Below are positions 6,951-14,876 of a stretch of DNA of 64,000 nt, piece by piece; the first letter of the stretch is position 1, and every line of letters starts with the position of its first letter. Position numbers and translations under genes: made by a program. Below the pieces are notes generated by a model. It did no database searches, had not been told where the DNA came from, and saw only the letters and a program-made list of their open reading frames with translations. Source of the stretch: Sunxiuqinia elliptica (GTDB lineage Bacteria; Bacteroidota; Bacteroidia; Bacteroidales; Prolixibacteraceae); assembly GCF_900113005.1 (NCBI RefSeq), contig NZ_FONW01000018.1, positions 1-64,000 of the forward strand. Direction: 5' to 3'.

Positions 6951-9443
6951 TTAAATAAACAGGTTGAGGTTGGCTTGTTCTGCTTCTTCGAGGTAGGTGG
7001 CTACCCCGCCAATTTCAACACCATCCATCAGTTCGTCGGCATTCACGCCCATCACATCCATCGACATTTGGCAGGCAATCATCTTCACGCCATTGTCCAA
7101 AGCCGTTTGAATCATATCTTCAATGGAATCCACCCGTTTGGCTAGCATGCGCTTTTTCATCATTAGCGATCCCATGCCGAACATGTTCATTTTCGATAGC
7201 TTCAGCTTACCCGCATTTTCAGGCATCATCTTTCCAAACATTTTGCCCATCAGGTCTTTGTCCACTTTGGGTTTATCGGTTTTCTTGATGATGTTGAGTC
7301 CCCAGAAGGTAAAGAATAAAGTCACTTGTTTGCCCATTGAGGCAGCTCCGTTAGCAATGACAAAGGAAGCCAATGCGCGGTCCATATCATCGCTGAAAAC
7401 GACCATTGTTTTGTTTGTGGGCAAGTTGGCAGCCAATGTTTTTTCGTTGCTTGTTGCTGCAGGCGCTTCGGCTCCTTTTTCAATCACCGCGGTAATAATT
7501 CCTTCTTTCGAATCGATGGAAATCAACTTGTTCCCGGTCATGTTACACCACGATTGAACGTCTTTCATGAAACCGGGGTCGCTGGCTTTTTGAATCAAGC
7601 GCTCGCCGGCTTTCAATTTCTCAATCTCCGTTTTCAGTTTTAAAACCGGGCCCGGACATTGTAACCCACAGGCATCCACCTCAATGGTTTTGATATGTTC
7701 TGCAAATGGAGCTGCTTCGGCAGGTTTTCCCCGGTAAATGTGGTCATCTTTGGCAATGTAGCTGGACTCAAAAATATCCTCGTTACTTTGCTTGCACATG
7801 GTGTGCTCATAAGTTTTGTAGCCACCACTCAGGTTGTAAACTTCTTCAAAACCGTTTTGCATCAAGATACGGCAGGCAAAATAGCCACGGATTCCAACAC
7901 CACAGTACACAATGATCTTTTTATCGCGAGGGATCTCACTCAAGCGCTGACGCAGTTGATCAACTTCAACATTAATGGAACCTTCAATGTGTCCCAATTG
8001 ATGTTCAGAAGGGGTACGCACATCCAACAGGCAAATTTGCGGTGCGTGGAGCTTGCTGACTTCTACCCAGTTGATGTTTTTTAATCTTCCGGTAAGGATG
8101 TTTTCAGCGACATAACCCGCTTGGTTAACCGGATCTTTTGCTGAAGAATAGGGTGGGGCATAGGCATGCTCAATCTCCTGTAGGTCGTAAATGCTGCCGT
8201 TATTCATCAGTACGGTGGCAATCAAATCAATGCGCTTGTCAATTCCTTTGTAGCCAATCATCTGCGCTCCATACAGTTTTCCGTTTTCCGGATGAAAAAG
8301 AATTTTCAAGGTGTAGGGCAAGGCGCCAGGGTAATAGCCGGCGTGCGATGATCCGTGGATGATGTTGGAAACGTAGTCAATACCCTCGCGTTTCAATGCT
8401 TTGGCAGAAAGGCCTGTTGAAGCAACGGTGAGGTCAAAGACTTTGGCAATGGCAGTGGCAATGGCTCCTTTGTACTTACGTGTATTGTTCATCACCAGGT
8501 TATCGGCAACAATCCGGCCTTGCTTGTTGGCTGGCCCTGCCAGGTAAGTGTTTACGTAGTTACCGGTAATCGGATGAGGGAAGGCGATGGCATCACCCAA
8601 CGCATAAATGTTTGGGTCGTTGGTTTGCAGGTACTCATTGACCTTTATGCCGCCATTCTCGGCCAATTCCAATCCGGCTTCACGCACCAGTTTGGTTTCG
8701 GGGCGTACGCCAATGGACAAGATGACCATATCAGTTTCCAGTTCCCGGCCTGATTGTAGCTGAACGCTCAGTGAATTCCCCTTGCGGGTAAAGGCATTCA
8801 CGCCATCTTTCAGGTAAAACTCAACTTGCTTGGTTTTTAGATGCTGGTGCACTTCGGCCGCCATTTCGTAATCCAGAGGTGCCATCACCTGGCTGGCCAT
8901 CTCTACGATGGTTACATTCATGCCTAGCTGGTGCAGGTTCTCCGCCATTTCAAGGCCAATAAATCCGGCTCCAACCACAACTGCGCGGCGTGGTTGATGA
9001 TCGTCGCAAAATGACTTGATGCGATCGGTATCACTCACATTTCGCAGGGTGAAAATGGAATGATCATTGATTCCAGGAATGGGTGGTTTAACCGGTTCTG
9101 CTCCTGGCGACACCACCAGCTTGTCGTAACTTTCCAGGTAGGTTTCTCCGGTTGTGTGGTTTTGGATTTCCACCTGCTTGGCATCACGATCAATTTTGGT
9201 GACTTCCTGCAACACACGCACATCTACATTCAGTCGAGCGCGAAAGCTTTCTGGTGTTTGAACCAGCAATTTTTCCCGTTCGGTGATCGTTCCTCCAATG
9301 TAGTAAGGAAGTCCGCAGTTGGCATAGGAAATATTTTGTCCCCGTTCAAATAGGATGATTTCAGCATGTTCGTCCAGTCGTCGTAGTCGGGCAGCAGCTG
9401 TTGCTCCTCCGGCAACGCCACCTATGATTACATATTTTGTCAT
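6951..9443 (-). CDS. CoA-disulfide reductase fused to rhodanese, TusA and DsrE-like domains
   Basis: An 830-residue cytoplasmic fusion for low-molecular-weight persulfide/thiol redox chemistry. Residues 1-445 are a FAD/NAD(P)H CoA-disulfide/CoA-persulfide reductase: dinucleotide motif GGVAGGATAAAR (8-19) and the active Cys43 in SYANCGLPYY. Residues 455-545 are a rhodanese domain with Cys514 in VYCGVGIRG. Residues 585-655 are TusA/SirA-like (CGLQCPGPV, Cys592 and Cys596). Residues 677-830 resemble DsrE/DsrF-like proteins (VVFSDDMDRALASFVIANGA) with Cys791. All expected redox cysteines are present, so sulfane sulfur could be passed along one polypeptide. The gene is monocistronic with its own terminator. 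The substrate (CoA-persulfide, polysulfide or other) is not settled by sequence. Confidence 0.9.
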   Translation of the reverse strand: MTKYVIIGGVAGGATAAARLRRLDEHAEIILFERGQNISYANCGLPYYIGGTITEREKLLVQTPESFRARLNVDVRVLQEVTKIDRDAKQVEIQNHTTGETYLESYDKLVVSPGAEPVKPPIPGINDHSIFTLRNVSDTDRIKSFCDDHQPRRAVVVGAGFIGLEMAENLHQLGMNVTIVEMASQVMAPLDYEMAAEVHQHLKTKQVEFYLKDGVNAFTRKGNSLSVQLQSGRELETDMVILSIGVRPETKLVREAGLELAENGGIKVNEYLQTNDPNIYALGDAIAFPHPITGNYVNTYLAGPANKQGRIVADNLVMNNTRKYKGAIATAIAKVFDLTVASTGLSAKALKREGIDYVSNIIHGSSHAGYYPGALPYTLKILFHPENGKLYGAQMIGYKGIDKRIDLIATVLMNNGSIYDLQEIEHAYAPPYSSAKDPVNQAGYVAENILTGRLKNINWVEVSKLHAPQICLLDVRTPSEHQLGHIEGSINVEVDQLRQRLSEIPRDKKIIVYCGVGIRGYFACRILMQNGFEEVYNLSGGYKTYEHTMCKQSNEDIFESSYIAKDDHIYRGKPAEAAPFAEHIKTIEVDACGLQCPGPVLKLKTEIEKLKAGERLIQKASDPGFMKDVQSWCNMTGNKLISIDSKEGIITAVIEKGAEAPAATSNEKTLAANLPTNKTMVVFSDDMDRALASFVIANGAASMGKQVTLFFTFWGLNIIKKTDKPKVDKDLMGKMFGKMMPENAGKLKLSKMNMFGMGSLMMKKRMLAKRVDSIEDMIQTALDNGVKMIACQMSMDVMGVNADELMDGVEIGGVATYLEEAEQANLNLFI

Positions 9444-9667
9444 GTTGATATTGGTTTTTAAAACATCAAACTAAATAGATATACAAATGTCTATATATTA
9501 AAATTGATAATGCCTGAGTTTTGTCTGGGAAAGATGTAAATAATGTATTCTTAACACGAGTTCCTACTATTTAGAATGGTTCTGAAAAGAACGCGTCGAT
9601 TGATTGATTTTTGACAGGTTTTCCCCAATTTTTTGTTCTTTTGTGAGATCATTCTTAATTCTGAATC

Positions 9668-10405
9668 ATGAAACGTTTACTGGGCTATTTGTTAACGCCT
9701 ATTTATTTGTCGGTGTTTGGCTTGTTGTTATTGGTATTTCACCCGGTTCAAGTAATTTGCCGTTGGATAGGCGGTTATCCTTTGCGGAAGAAATCGGTTG
9801 ATGTGCTAAACTTCTTTCTTTTGTACAGCCTTGTTATTATGGGGGCGCGTATTCGTTTCAGAGGGTTGGACTTGCTACCGGAAGGGCGTCCATTCATTAT
9901 TGTTTCCAATCACCAAAGTACGTTCGATATTCCACCAATTGTTTGGGGATTTCGCAAACACCATCCCAAATTTGTGTCAAAGAAGGAGCTGGGGAAAGGG
10001 ATTCCAAGTATCTCATACAACCTGCGACATGGTGGTTCCGCTTTAATTGATCGCAAAAATGGGAGGCAGTCCATCATCGAAATCACCAAGCTGGGCAAGC
10101 ACATTGAGAAAGAACAGTACTGTGCGAGCATTTTTCCGGAGGGAACACGCAGCAAGACTGGGAAGGTGAAACGTTTCCAACATGCCGGGATTGCCTCTTT
10201 GTTGCGGGCTGCACCTTCAGCCATGATTGTTCCCTTTGTGATTGAAGGCAACAGTTGCTTGATGGAGCGTGGCTATTTCCCATTAACTTTTGGATGTCGA
10301 TTAAATTATACGGTTTTGCCTCCGATTGATCCTGCGGGAAAGGACTTGAAAGAACTCACGCAGCAGATTGAGGATCAAATTAAAGCTCATCTAAATCAGG
10401 CCTAA
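9668..10405 (+). CDS. plsC: 1-acyl-sn-glycerol-3-phosphate acyltransferase
   Basis: A 245-residue membrane-associated acyltransferase that converts lysophosphatidic acid to phosphatidic acid in phospholipid synthesis. A hydrophobic N-terminus (residues 8-30) anchors it. The catalytic HX4D box is NHQSTFD (His82, Asp87). The glycerol-phosphate-binding motif appears as IFPEGTRSKTG (155-165), and motif IV-like AMIVPFVIEG follows near 204. Length and order match PlsC. It is transcribed away from the persulfide enzyme gene and converges with the oxidoreductase gene at 10468. Other members of the family acylate different lysolipids, so the exact acceptor is inferred. Confidence 0.9.
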   Translation: MKRLLGYLLTPIYLSVFGLLLLVFHPVQVICRWIGGYPLRKKSVDVLNFFLLYSLVIMGARIRFRGLDLLPEGRPFIIVSNHQSTFDIPPIVWGFRKHHPKFVSKKELGKGIPSISYNLRHGGSALIDRKNGRQSIIEITKLGKHIEKEQYCASIFPEGTRSKTGKVKRFQHAGIASLLRAAPSAMIVPFVIEGNSCLMERGYFPLTFGCRLNYTVLPPIDPAGKDLKELTQQIEDQIKAHLNQA

Positions 10406-10467
10406 ACAAGATTCTTTAATAAAGCTACTCACCTCCTGATTCCTGAAAAACAGAGCATTTCGTGCGC

Positions 10468-11955
10468 TTAAATTTGCTCCCACCCTTGTCTGTAGTTGTG
10501 ACGAATCCACTCTTGAGCAGCCTGTTGTGCTGAAAGAGTGACGTATTTCTTGTTGAAACGCGGATCGCCATTGACTACTTCAAACTCATCGGAAGCCAGG
10601 ATGCGTAATTGATCTTGACTGTTGATGTTGGTGAAACGCATGTTTGCTCCGTCCCAAAGCAGCTTGCGTTGCAGGCTTTGCAGACGAACAGCCAACACAC
10701 CCATGACAACCATTTCATTGAGCGGACCACTGTACTCAAAGTAGGAAGATGCTTCCACCCGGTTTTGAGGAGTTTCTTTACAAGCTCTGATCCAATCTTG
10801 CTCATGTCCGTTGGTTGTTGCGTTGGGAATTCGATGGATGATTTTTTCGGGCGCTTCAAAATGAGCCATATCACTCGTCGGTAAAAGCGTTGGATTGGCA
10901 GAAGAAGCTCCACACATGATTTTGCCTTTTGTTCCGTAGAAAATACAACCCCCACTTTCATTTCCCATGGCTTGTCCTTCAAGCAACTCATCGGGGCGAG
11001 GAGGCATCAGACCTCCATCATACCAGGTTACTTTTACTGGTGGCATGGCAACTTTCGGCAGGTTATCGCGTGCCGGAAACTCATAAATAACCATTTCAGC
11101 ATTGGGCGCTGATTCGGTATTGACAGGTGTTGAGCTCCCCTGAACGGAGCTTGGGTATTGAAGTTTCAAGGCTTTAAATACAGGATCGAGAATATGGCAG
11201 GCCATATCGCCTAAAGCGCCGGTTCCAAAATCCCACCAGCCGCGCCAATTCCAAGGGGTGTAAATTTCGTTGTAAGGACGGTAAGCGGCAGGACCTAAGA
11301 ACAGATCCCAGTCCAATGTTTTTGGAGTGCGCATTTCCTTTTGGGGGCGTTCCAGCCCTTGCGGCCAGATAGGGCGGTTGGTCCAGGCATCAACTTTGGT
11401 GATGTCTCCAATTTTACCAACCCAAATCCATTCGCAGATTTGTCGGATTCCTTCATTGGAATTTCCTTGGTTCCCCATTTGGGTGGCGACATTGTATTTC
11501 CGTGCTGTTTCCGTCAATATTCGACTTTCGTAAACCGAGTGGGTCATTGGCTTTTGCACATAAACATGAAGGCCTTGTCGCATGGCCATCAAAGCAGGCA
11601 AAGCATGGGTGTGATCGGGGGTTGCAATCATCACGGCATCAATGTCTTTTTGCTGATCAAACATGACCCGGAAATCCTTGTAGCGGTTGGCTGTTGGCCA
11701 TTCCCGAAATGAATTTCGGTTGGCATATTTCCAATCGACATCGCACAAAGCCACAATGTTTTCGCTCTCCATATTTTTCAGGTTGCGATAACCCATTCCG
11801 CCAACACCAATACCAGCAATATTGAGCTTGTCACTAGGTGCCCGGTGTCCTAAGCCTCCAATAACCTGACTGGGAAGAACGGTTAATCCGGCAAAGGCTG
11901 CTGAAGCTGTTCCGATAAAATGACGTCGGTTGATGGCTTTGTGTTCTCGTTTCAT
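10468..11955 (-). CDS. Tat-exported Gfo/Idh/MocA-family oxidoreductase (copy 1)
   Basis: A 495-residue NAD(P)-dependent sugar dehydrogenase-like protein. The N-terminus carries a twin-arginine signal (NRRHFIGTASAAFAG) typical of the exported Bacteroidota branch. The Rossmann motif is IAGIGVGGMGYRNL (residues 46-59). The family EKP motif reads QKP (VYVQKPMTHSVYESR), as in other members of this exported branch. The alpha/beta C-terminal domain (PWNWRGWWDFGTGALGDMACHI) supplies the substrate pocket. It is strongly similar throughout to the gene at 12204-13703 and shares its strand, but a terminator between them indicates separate transcripts. Substrate unknown; glycoside or polyol oxidation is likely. 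Confidence 0.9.
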   Translation of the reverse strand: MKREHKAINRRHFIGTASAAFAGLTVLPSQVIGGLGHRAPSDKLNIAGIGVGGMGYRNLKNMESENIVALCDVDWKYANRNSFREWPTANRYKDFRVMFDQQKDIDAVMIATPDHTHALPALMAMRQGLHVYVQKPMTHSVYESRILTETARKYNVATQMGNQGNSNEGIRQICEWIWVGKIGDITKVDAWTNRPIWPQGLERPQKEMRTPKTLDWDLFLGPAAYRPYNEIYTPWNWRGWWDFGTGALGDMACHILDPVFKALKLQYPSSVQGSSTPVNTESAPNAEMVIYEFPARDNLPKVAMPPVKVTWYDGGLMPPRPDELLEGQAMGNESGGCIFYGTKGKIMCGASSANPTLLPTSDMAHFEAPEKIIHRIPNATTNGHEQDWIRACKETPQNRVEASSYFEYSGPLNEMVVMGVLAVRLQSLQRKLLWDGANMRFTNINSQDQLRILASDEFEVVNGDPRFNKKYVTLSAQQAAQEWIRHNYRQGWEQI

Positions 11956-12143
11956 GCGTTGTACAATTATTTGTTGGTTAGGGGAATCCGTATAAATTTC
12001 TGATTAAAAAGATGAAGAACGCAACTGTTTGGTTTGCGATTCTATTCATCGGTTTTAATGTTGGGAACATGCCCGGGGCAATTTAATAAGAAATGTTGAT
12101 TTATTGAACTGGCGGGCTTGATCACTGGCTCTTAAAGTCGCAG

Positions 12144-12177
12144 AAAAAACGGGATAAGAAAGAAATCTTATCCCGTT
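12144..12177 (-). terminator. Rho-independent terminator of Gfo/Idh/MocA copy 2
   Basis: AACGGGATAAG (12148-12158) pairs exactly with CTTATCCCGTT (12167-12177); on the minus strand the stem is followed by a U-run (12144-12149 on the plus strand is all A). Confidence 0.9.
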
Positions 12178-12203
12178 GATATGTTGTTTTACCGTATTCA
12201 AAA

Positions 12204-13703
12204 CTAAGCTGGCATGTCTGGCAAGCTCCATGGTGCACGGTAAGTGTGCTTGATCAATTCTGCTGCAAATTCTTTAGCAGGAACAGGATCAGTCCATGTT
12301 TTCTTGAATGTTGGGTGACCATCGTGAATAGCGAAACCGTCTTTGATAACCGTTCTGATTTCTTCGCTATCATTCAAGTTGGTGAATTCCATGCTTTCGC
12401 CATTCCACTCAAGCTCTTTGTTCAAACCTTGCAAGCGAACAGCTAATACTCCCATGACAACCATTTCGTTGAATGGGCCTGCTTCGCTGAAGTCAGATGC
12501 AGTTGGAATACGGTTGGCTGCAGTTTCTTTACATGCACGTACCCAATCCATTTCGTGGCTTGTTTCAATCCGACGACGGAATTTAGGAGCATTCGGCGTA
12601 CGACCTGACAATAACCAAGGATCTTTTCCGTAGCAACCACAAACTAAGGTGTCTTTTGTTCCGTGGAACAAGACGCCACCACCTGCGTTGTTTGGATTTT
12701 TGCCTTCTGGCCATCCGTCTGGAAGCATTGGCTTGATTCCACCATCATACCAATATACTTCTACTTCAGGAAGTTTAATTTTCATTTTTTTGCTGGCTTT
12801 ACGCTTAGGGAAAGTCAGTTTTACCGATTGTGCAGTAGGCGCACAGTCTTGTAACAATAGCGTTGAGTTTCCTTGAGCTTTGGTTGGGTAGCCTAATTCA
12901 AGACCAACAAATACCGGGTGAAGGATGTGGCAAGCCATATCTCCAAGAGCACCAGTACCGTAGTCCCACCAACCACGCCAGTTCCATGGGTGATAAATTT
13001 CATTGTAAGGACGCATTTGTGCTGGTCCTACGAACAAGTCCCAATCCAATGTTTCAGGAACCCATTGTCCGTTTTCAGGAGTGTTTAATCCTTGTGGCCA
13101 GATTGGACGGTCGGTGAAAGCTTCCACTTTGGTGATTTCACCAATTTCGCCGTTTGCAATCCATTCAGTAGTTAGGTTTACACCTTCGCCTGATGAACCT
13201 TGGTTACCCATTGAAGTCGCGACATTGTATTTGTCAGCTAGCTTGGTTAACAAACGAGATTCATAAACGGTGTGTGTCAATGGCTTTTGCACGTATACGT
13301 GTTTGCCCATTGTAATGGCATGTGCTGCAGTGATGGCGTGCGTATGGTCGGCAGTTGCAATAACAACAGCGTCGAAGTCCTTACCCATTTCATCGTACAT
13401 TCTACGCCAGTCTTTGTATTTTTTAGCTTTTGGATAGCGGTCGAAAACGCCGTTTCCACCAGTGTACGCCCAGTCAACATCGCAAAGACCAATGATGTTT
13501 TCTGATTCCAAATTTTTCAGGTTAGCAAAACCCATTCCGCCAACACCAACGCCGACGATGTTTAGTTTATCACTTGGAGCCTTATGTCCTAATCCGGCAA
13601 TCACATTGCTGGGAAGGATGGTAATTCCTGCCGCTGCGGTAGCTGCAGTTCCCAAAAAGGCCCTTCTTGAAACTTGCTTAGATTCTTTAGAAAGCTTTTT
13701 CAT
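12204..13703 (-). CDS. Tat-exported Gfo/Idh/MocA-family oxidoreductase (copy 2)
   Basis: A 499-residue paralogue of the preceding dehydrogenase. It has a twin-arginine signal (SRRAFLGTAATAAAG), a Rossmann motif VGVGVGGMGFANL, the QKP variant of the family EKP motif (VYVQKPLTHTVYESR) and the same WRGWWDYGTGALGDMACH block. Catalytic His/Lys candidates of the family lie in these conserved stretches. The two genes probably arose by tandem duplication and diverged in the C-terminal substrate half. Export of a nicotinamide-dependent enzyme implies folding with a tightly held cofactor before Tat transport, as in glucose-fructose oxidoreductase. The gene has its own terminator. Confidence 0.9.
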   Translation of the reverse strand: MKKLSKESKQVSRRAFLGTAATAAAGITILPSNVIAGLGHKAPSDKLNIVGVGVGGMGFANLKNLESENIIGLCDVDWAYTGGNGVFDRYPKAKKYKDWRRMYDEMGKDFDAVVIATADHTHAITAAHAITMGKHVYVQKPLTHTVYESRLLTKLADKYNVATSMGNQGSSGEGVNLTTEWIANGEIGEITKVEAFTDRPIWPQGLNTPENGQWVPETLDWDLFVGPAQMRPYNEIYHPWNWRGWWDYGTGALGDMACHILHPVFVGLELGYPTKAQGNSTLLLQDCAPTAQSVKLTFPKRKASKKMKIKLPEVEVYWYDGGIKPMLPDGWPEGKNPNNAGGGVLFHGTKDTLVCGCYGKDPWLLSGRTPNAPKFRRRIETSHEMDWVRACKETAANRIPTASDFSEAGPFNEMVVMGVLAVRLQGLNKELEWNGESMEFTNLNDSEEIRTVIKDGFAIHDGHPTFKKTWTDPVPAKEFAAELIKHTYRAPWSLPDMPA

Positions 13704-14016
13704 AGTTTATTATTTGAAATTGATTCAGGTAAAAAAAGATTTTTAAAGCTTAGAAAGCTTTGAAAAACCAGTTAAAGATATAATTCTTGATCCTTTTGCC
13801 CAAACATTTTAGGCGGCGAATACCTGCTCTAACTTACAAGGCTTATCTTTTGTTAGTTGGGCTTACGATTTGTGCTTAAGATAACTATTGGGTTTTGACT
13901 CGCTTGGAAATAGTTTTTGTCTATTCCGAATAAAAAAAATCAATTTGATTGGTGTTGAGTGGGCGGTTATATTTGCAGCATTATTTTTAATAAATCTAAA
14001 TTAAAAACAAAGAATC
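13704..14016. other. Divergent intergenic region
   Basis: No gene is seen. The right-hand part holds the peroxiredoxin promoter; no matching minus-strand promoter was found for the oxidoreductase gene. Confidence 0.5.
13944..13975 (+). promoter_or_regulatory. Promoter of peroxiredoxin gene
   Basis: TTTG (13944-13947), 20 bases, then TATATTTG (13968-13975): both elements match the Bacteroidota -33/-7 consensus exactly. Transcription should start near 13981, about 36 bases before the ATG. Confidence 0.85.
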
Positions 14017-14547
14017 ATGTTGACAATAGGACAAAAATTCCCCGAATTTAAAAAGACAGCTGTCGTATCTCTAGAAGTAGGTAAAGAGTTCGAAACACTA
14101 AGTAATGAAGATTTAAAAGGAAAGTGGAGCGTTATTTTCTGGTGGCCAAAAGACTTTACGTTTGTTTGCCCAACTGAGATCACTGCTTTCAATGATCATT
14201 ACGCAGATTTCCAAAAGTTGGATGCCAACTTGGTTGGTGCTTCTACTGACTCCGAATTTGTTCACCTGGCCTGGAGAACTCATCACGTTGGTTTGAAAAA
14301 AATTCAATTCCCAATGTTGGCTGATACTTCAAAATCACTGGCAGAAGAGCTAGGAATTTTGGAAGCAGAAGAAAAAATCGCTTATCGTGCAACTTTCATC
14401 ATCGATCCTGAAGGAGTTACTCGTTGGGTAAGTGTAAACGATTTAGCCATTGGAAGAAATGTACCAGAAGTGTTGCGTGTGTTGGAAGCTTTGAAAACAG
14501 GAAAGCTTACTCCTTGCGACTGGGAACCAGGTCAAGCGACACTCTAA
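14017..14547 (+). CDS. Peroxiredoxin, AhpC/Prx1 type (2-Cys)
   Basis: A 176-residue thiol peroxidase that reduces hydrogen peroxide and organic hydroperoxides in the cytoplasm. The peroxidatic cysteine is Cys51 in FTFVCPTEI with the preceding Pro/Thr of the active site, and Arg in RATFIIDPEG completes the pocket. A resolving cysteine, Cys167, sits in the C-terminal TPCDWEPG. The sequence resembles the AhpC branch with FVHLAWR (as in actinobacterial AhpC) more than the enterobacterial one. No ahpF or ahpD gene is adjacent, so its reductant is unknown. It is a single-gene unit with a strong consensus promoter and a terminator. Confidence 0.92.
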   Translation: MLTIGQKFPEFKKTAVVSLEVGKEFETLSNEDLKGKWSVIFWWPKDFTFVCPTEITAFNDHYADFQKLDANLVGASTDSEFVHLAWRTHHVGLKKIQFPMLADTSKSLAEELGILEAEEKIAYRATFIIDPEGVTRWVSVNDLAIGRNVPEVLRVLEALKTGKLTPCDWEPGQATL

Positions 14548-14594
14548 CAATACGCCATAACAAGTTAAGTTAGATTAGTAAATCTGATATTATC

Positions 14595-14625
14595 AAAGGG
14601 TGCTGTTTTCAGCATCCTTTTTTTT
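14595..14625 (+). terminator. Rho-independent terminator of peroxiredoxin gene
   Basis: AAAGGGTGCTG (14595-14605) pairs with CAGCATCCTTT (14610-14620), one G-T pair, loop TTTT, followed by eight T (14618-14625). Confidence 0.92.
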
Positions 14626-14823
14626 GTTTGCATATTTTGAAGGATGCTGGTGATCAGTTATTATTTGATGGAGTGCTGTATTATAGGAGGTAAAAGTATC
14701 CGTAATATTTCAGATGATGTGCTATTCCTTATTCATCTCTTTTCAATATTCTGATCGTCCAATCTGTATAGAAGACTAGGCTTTGATTTGTAAAACAGAA
14801 GGGGGGTGAAGCACGCATTTCTG

Positions 14824-14852
14824 TAAAAAAGAAAAGAGGCCAATAGCCTCTT
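14824..14852 (-). terminator. Probable terminator of TonB-dependent receptor gene
   Basis: AAGAGGC (14834-14840) and GCCTCTT (14846-14852) form a 7-bp stem with a 5-base loop, followed on the minus strand by a U-rich run. It lies 25 bp past the receptor stop codon. The rest of 14626-14823 contains nothing I recognise. Confidence 0.75.
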
Positions 14853-14876
14853 CTCCTCTAACTAAAAAATGTAAAA

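Noticed and set aside
9475-9500. AT-rich dyad around ATAGA/TCTAT upstream of the persulfide enzyme gene
   Set aside because: Short, imperfect and in AT-rich sequence; GACATTTG there misses the -7 consensus, so neither operator nor promoter is well supported.
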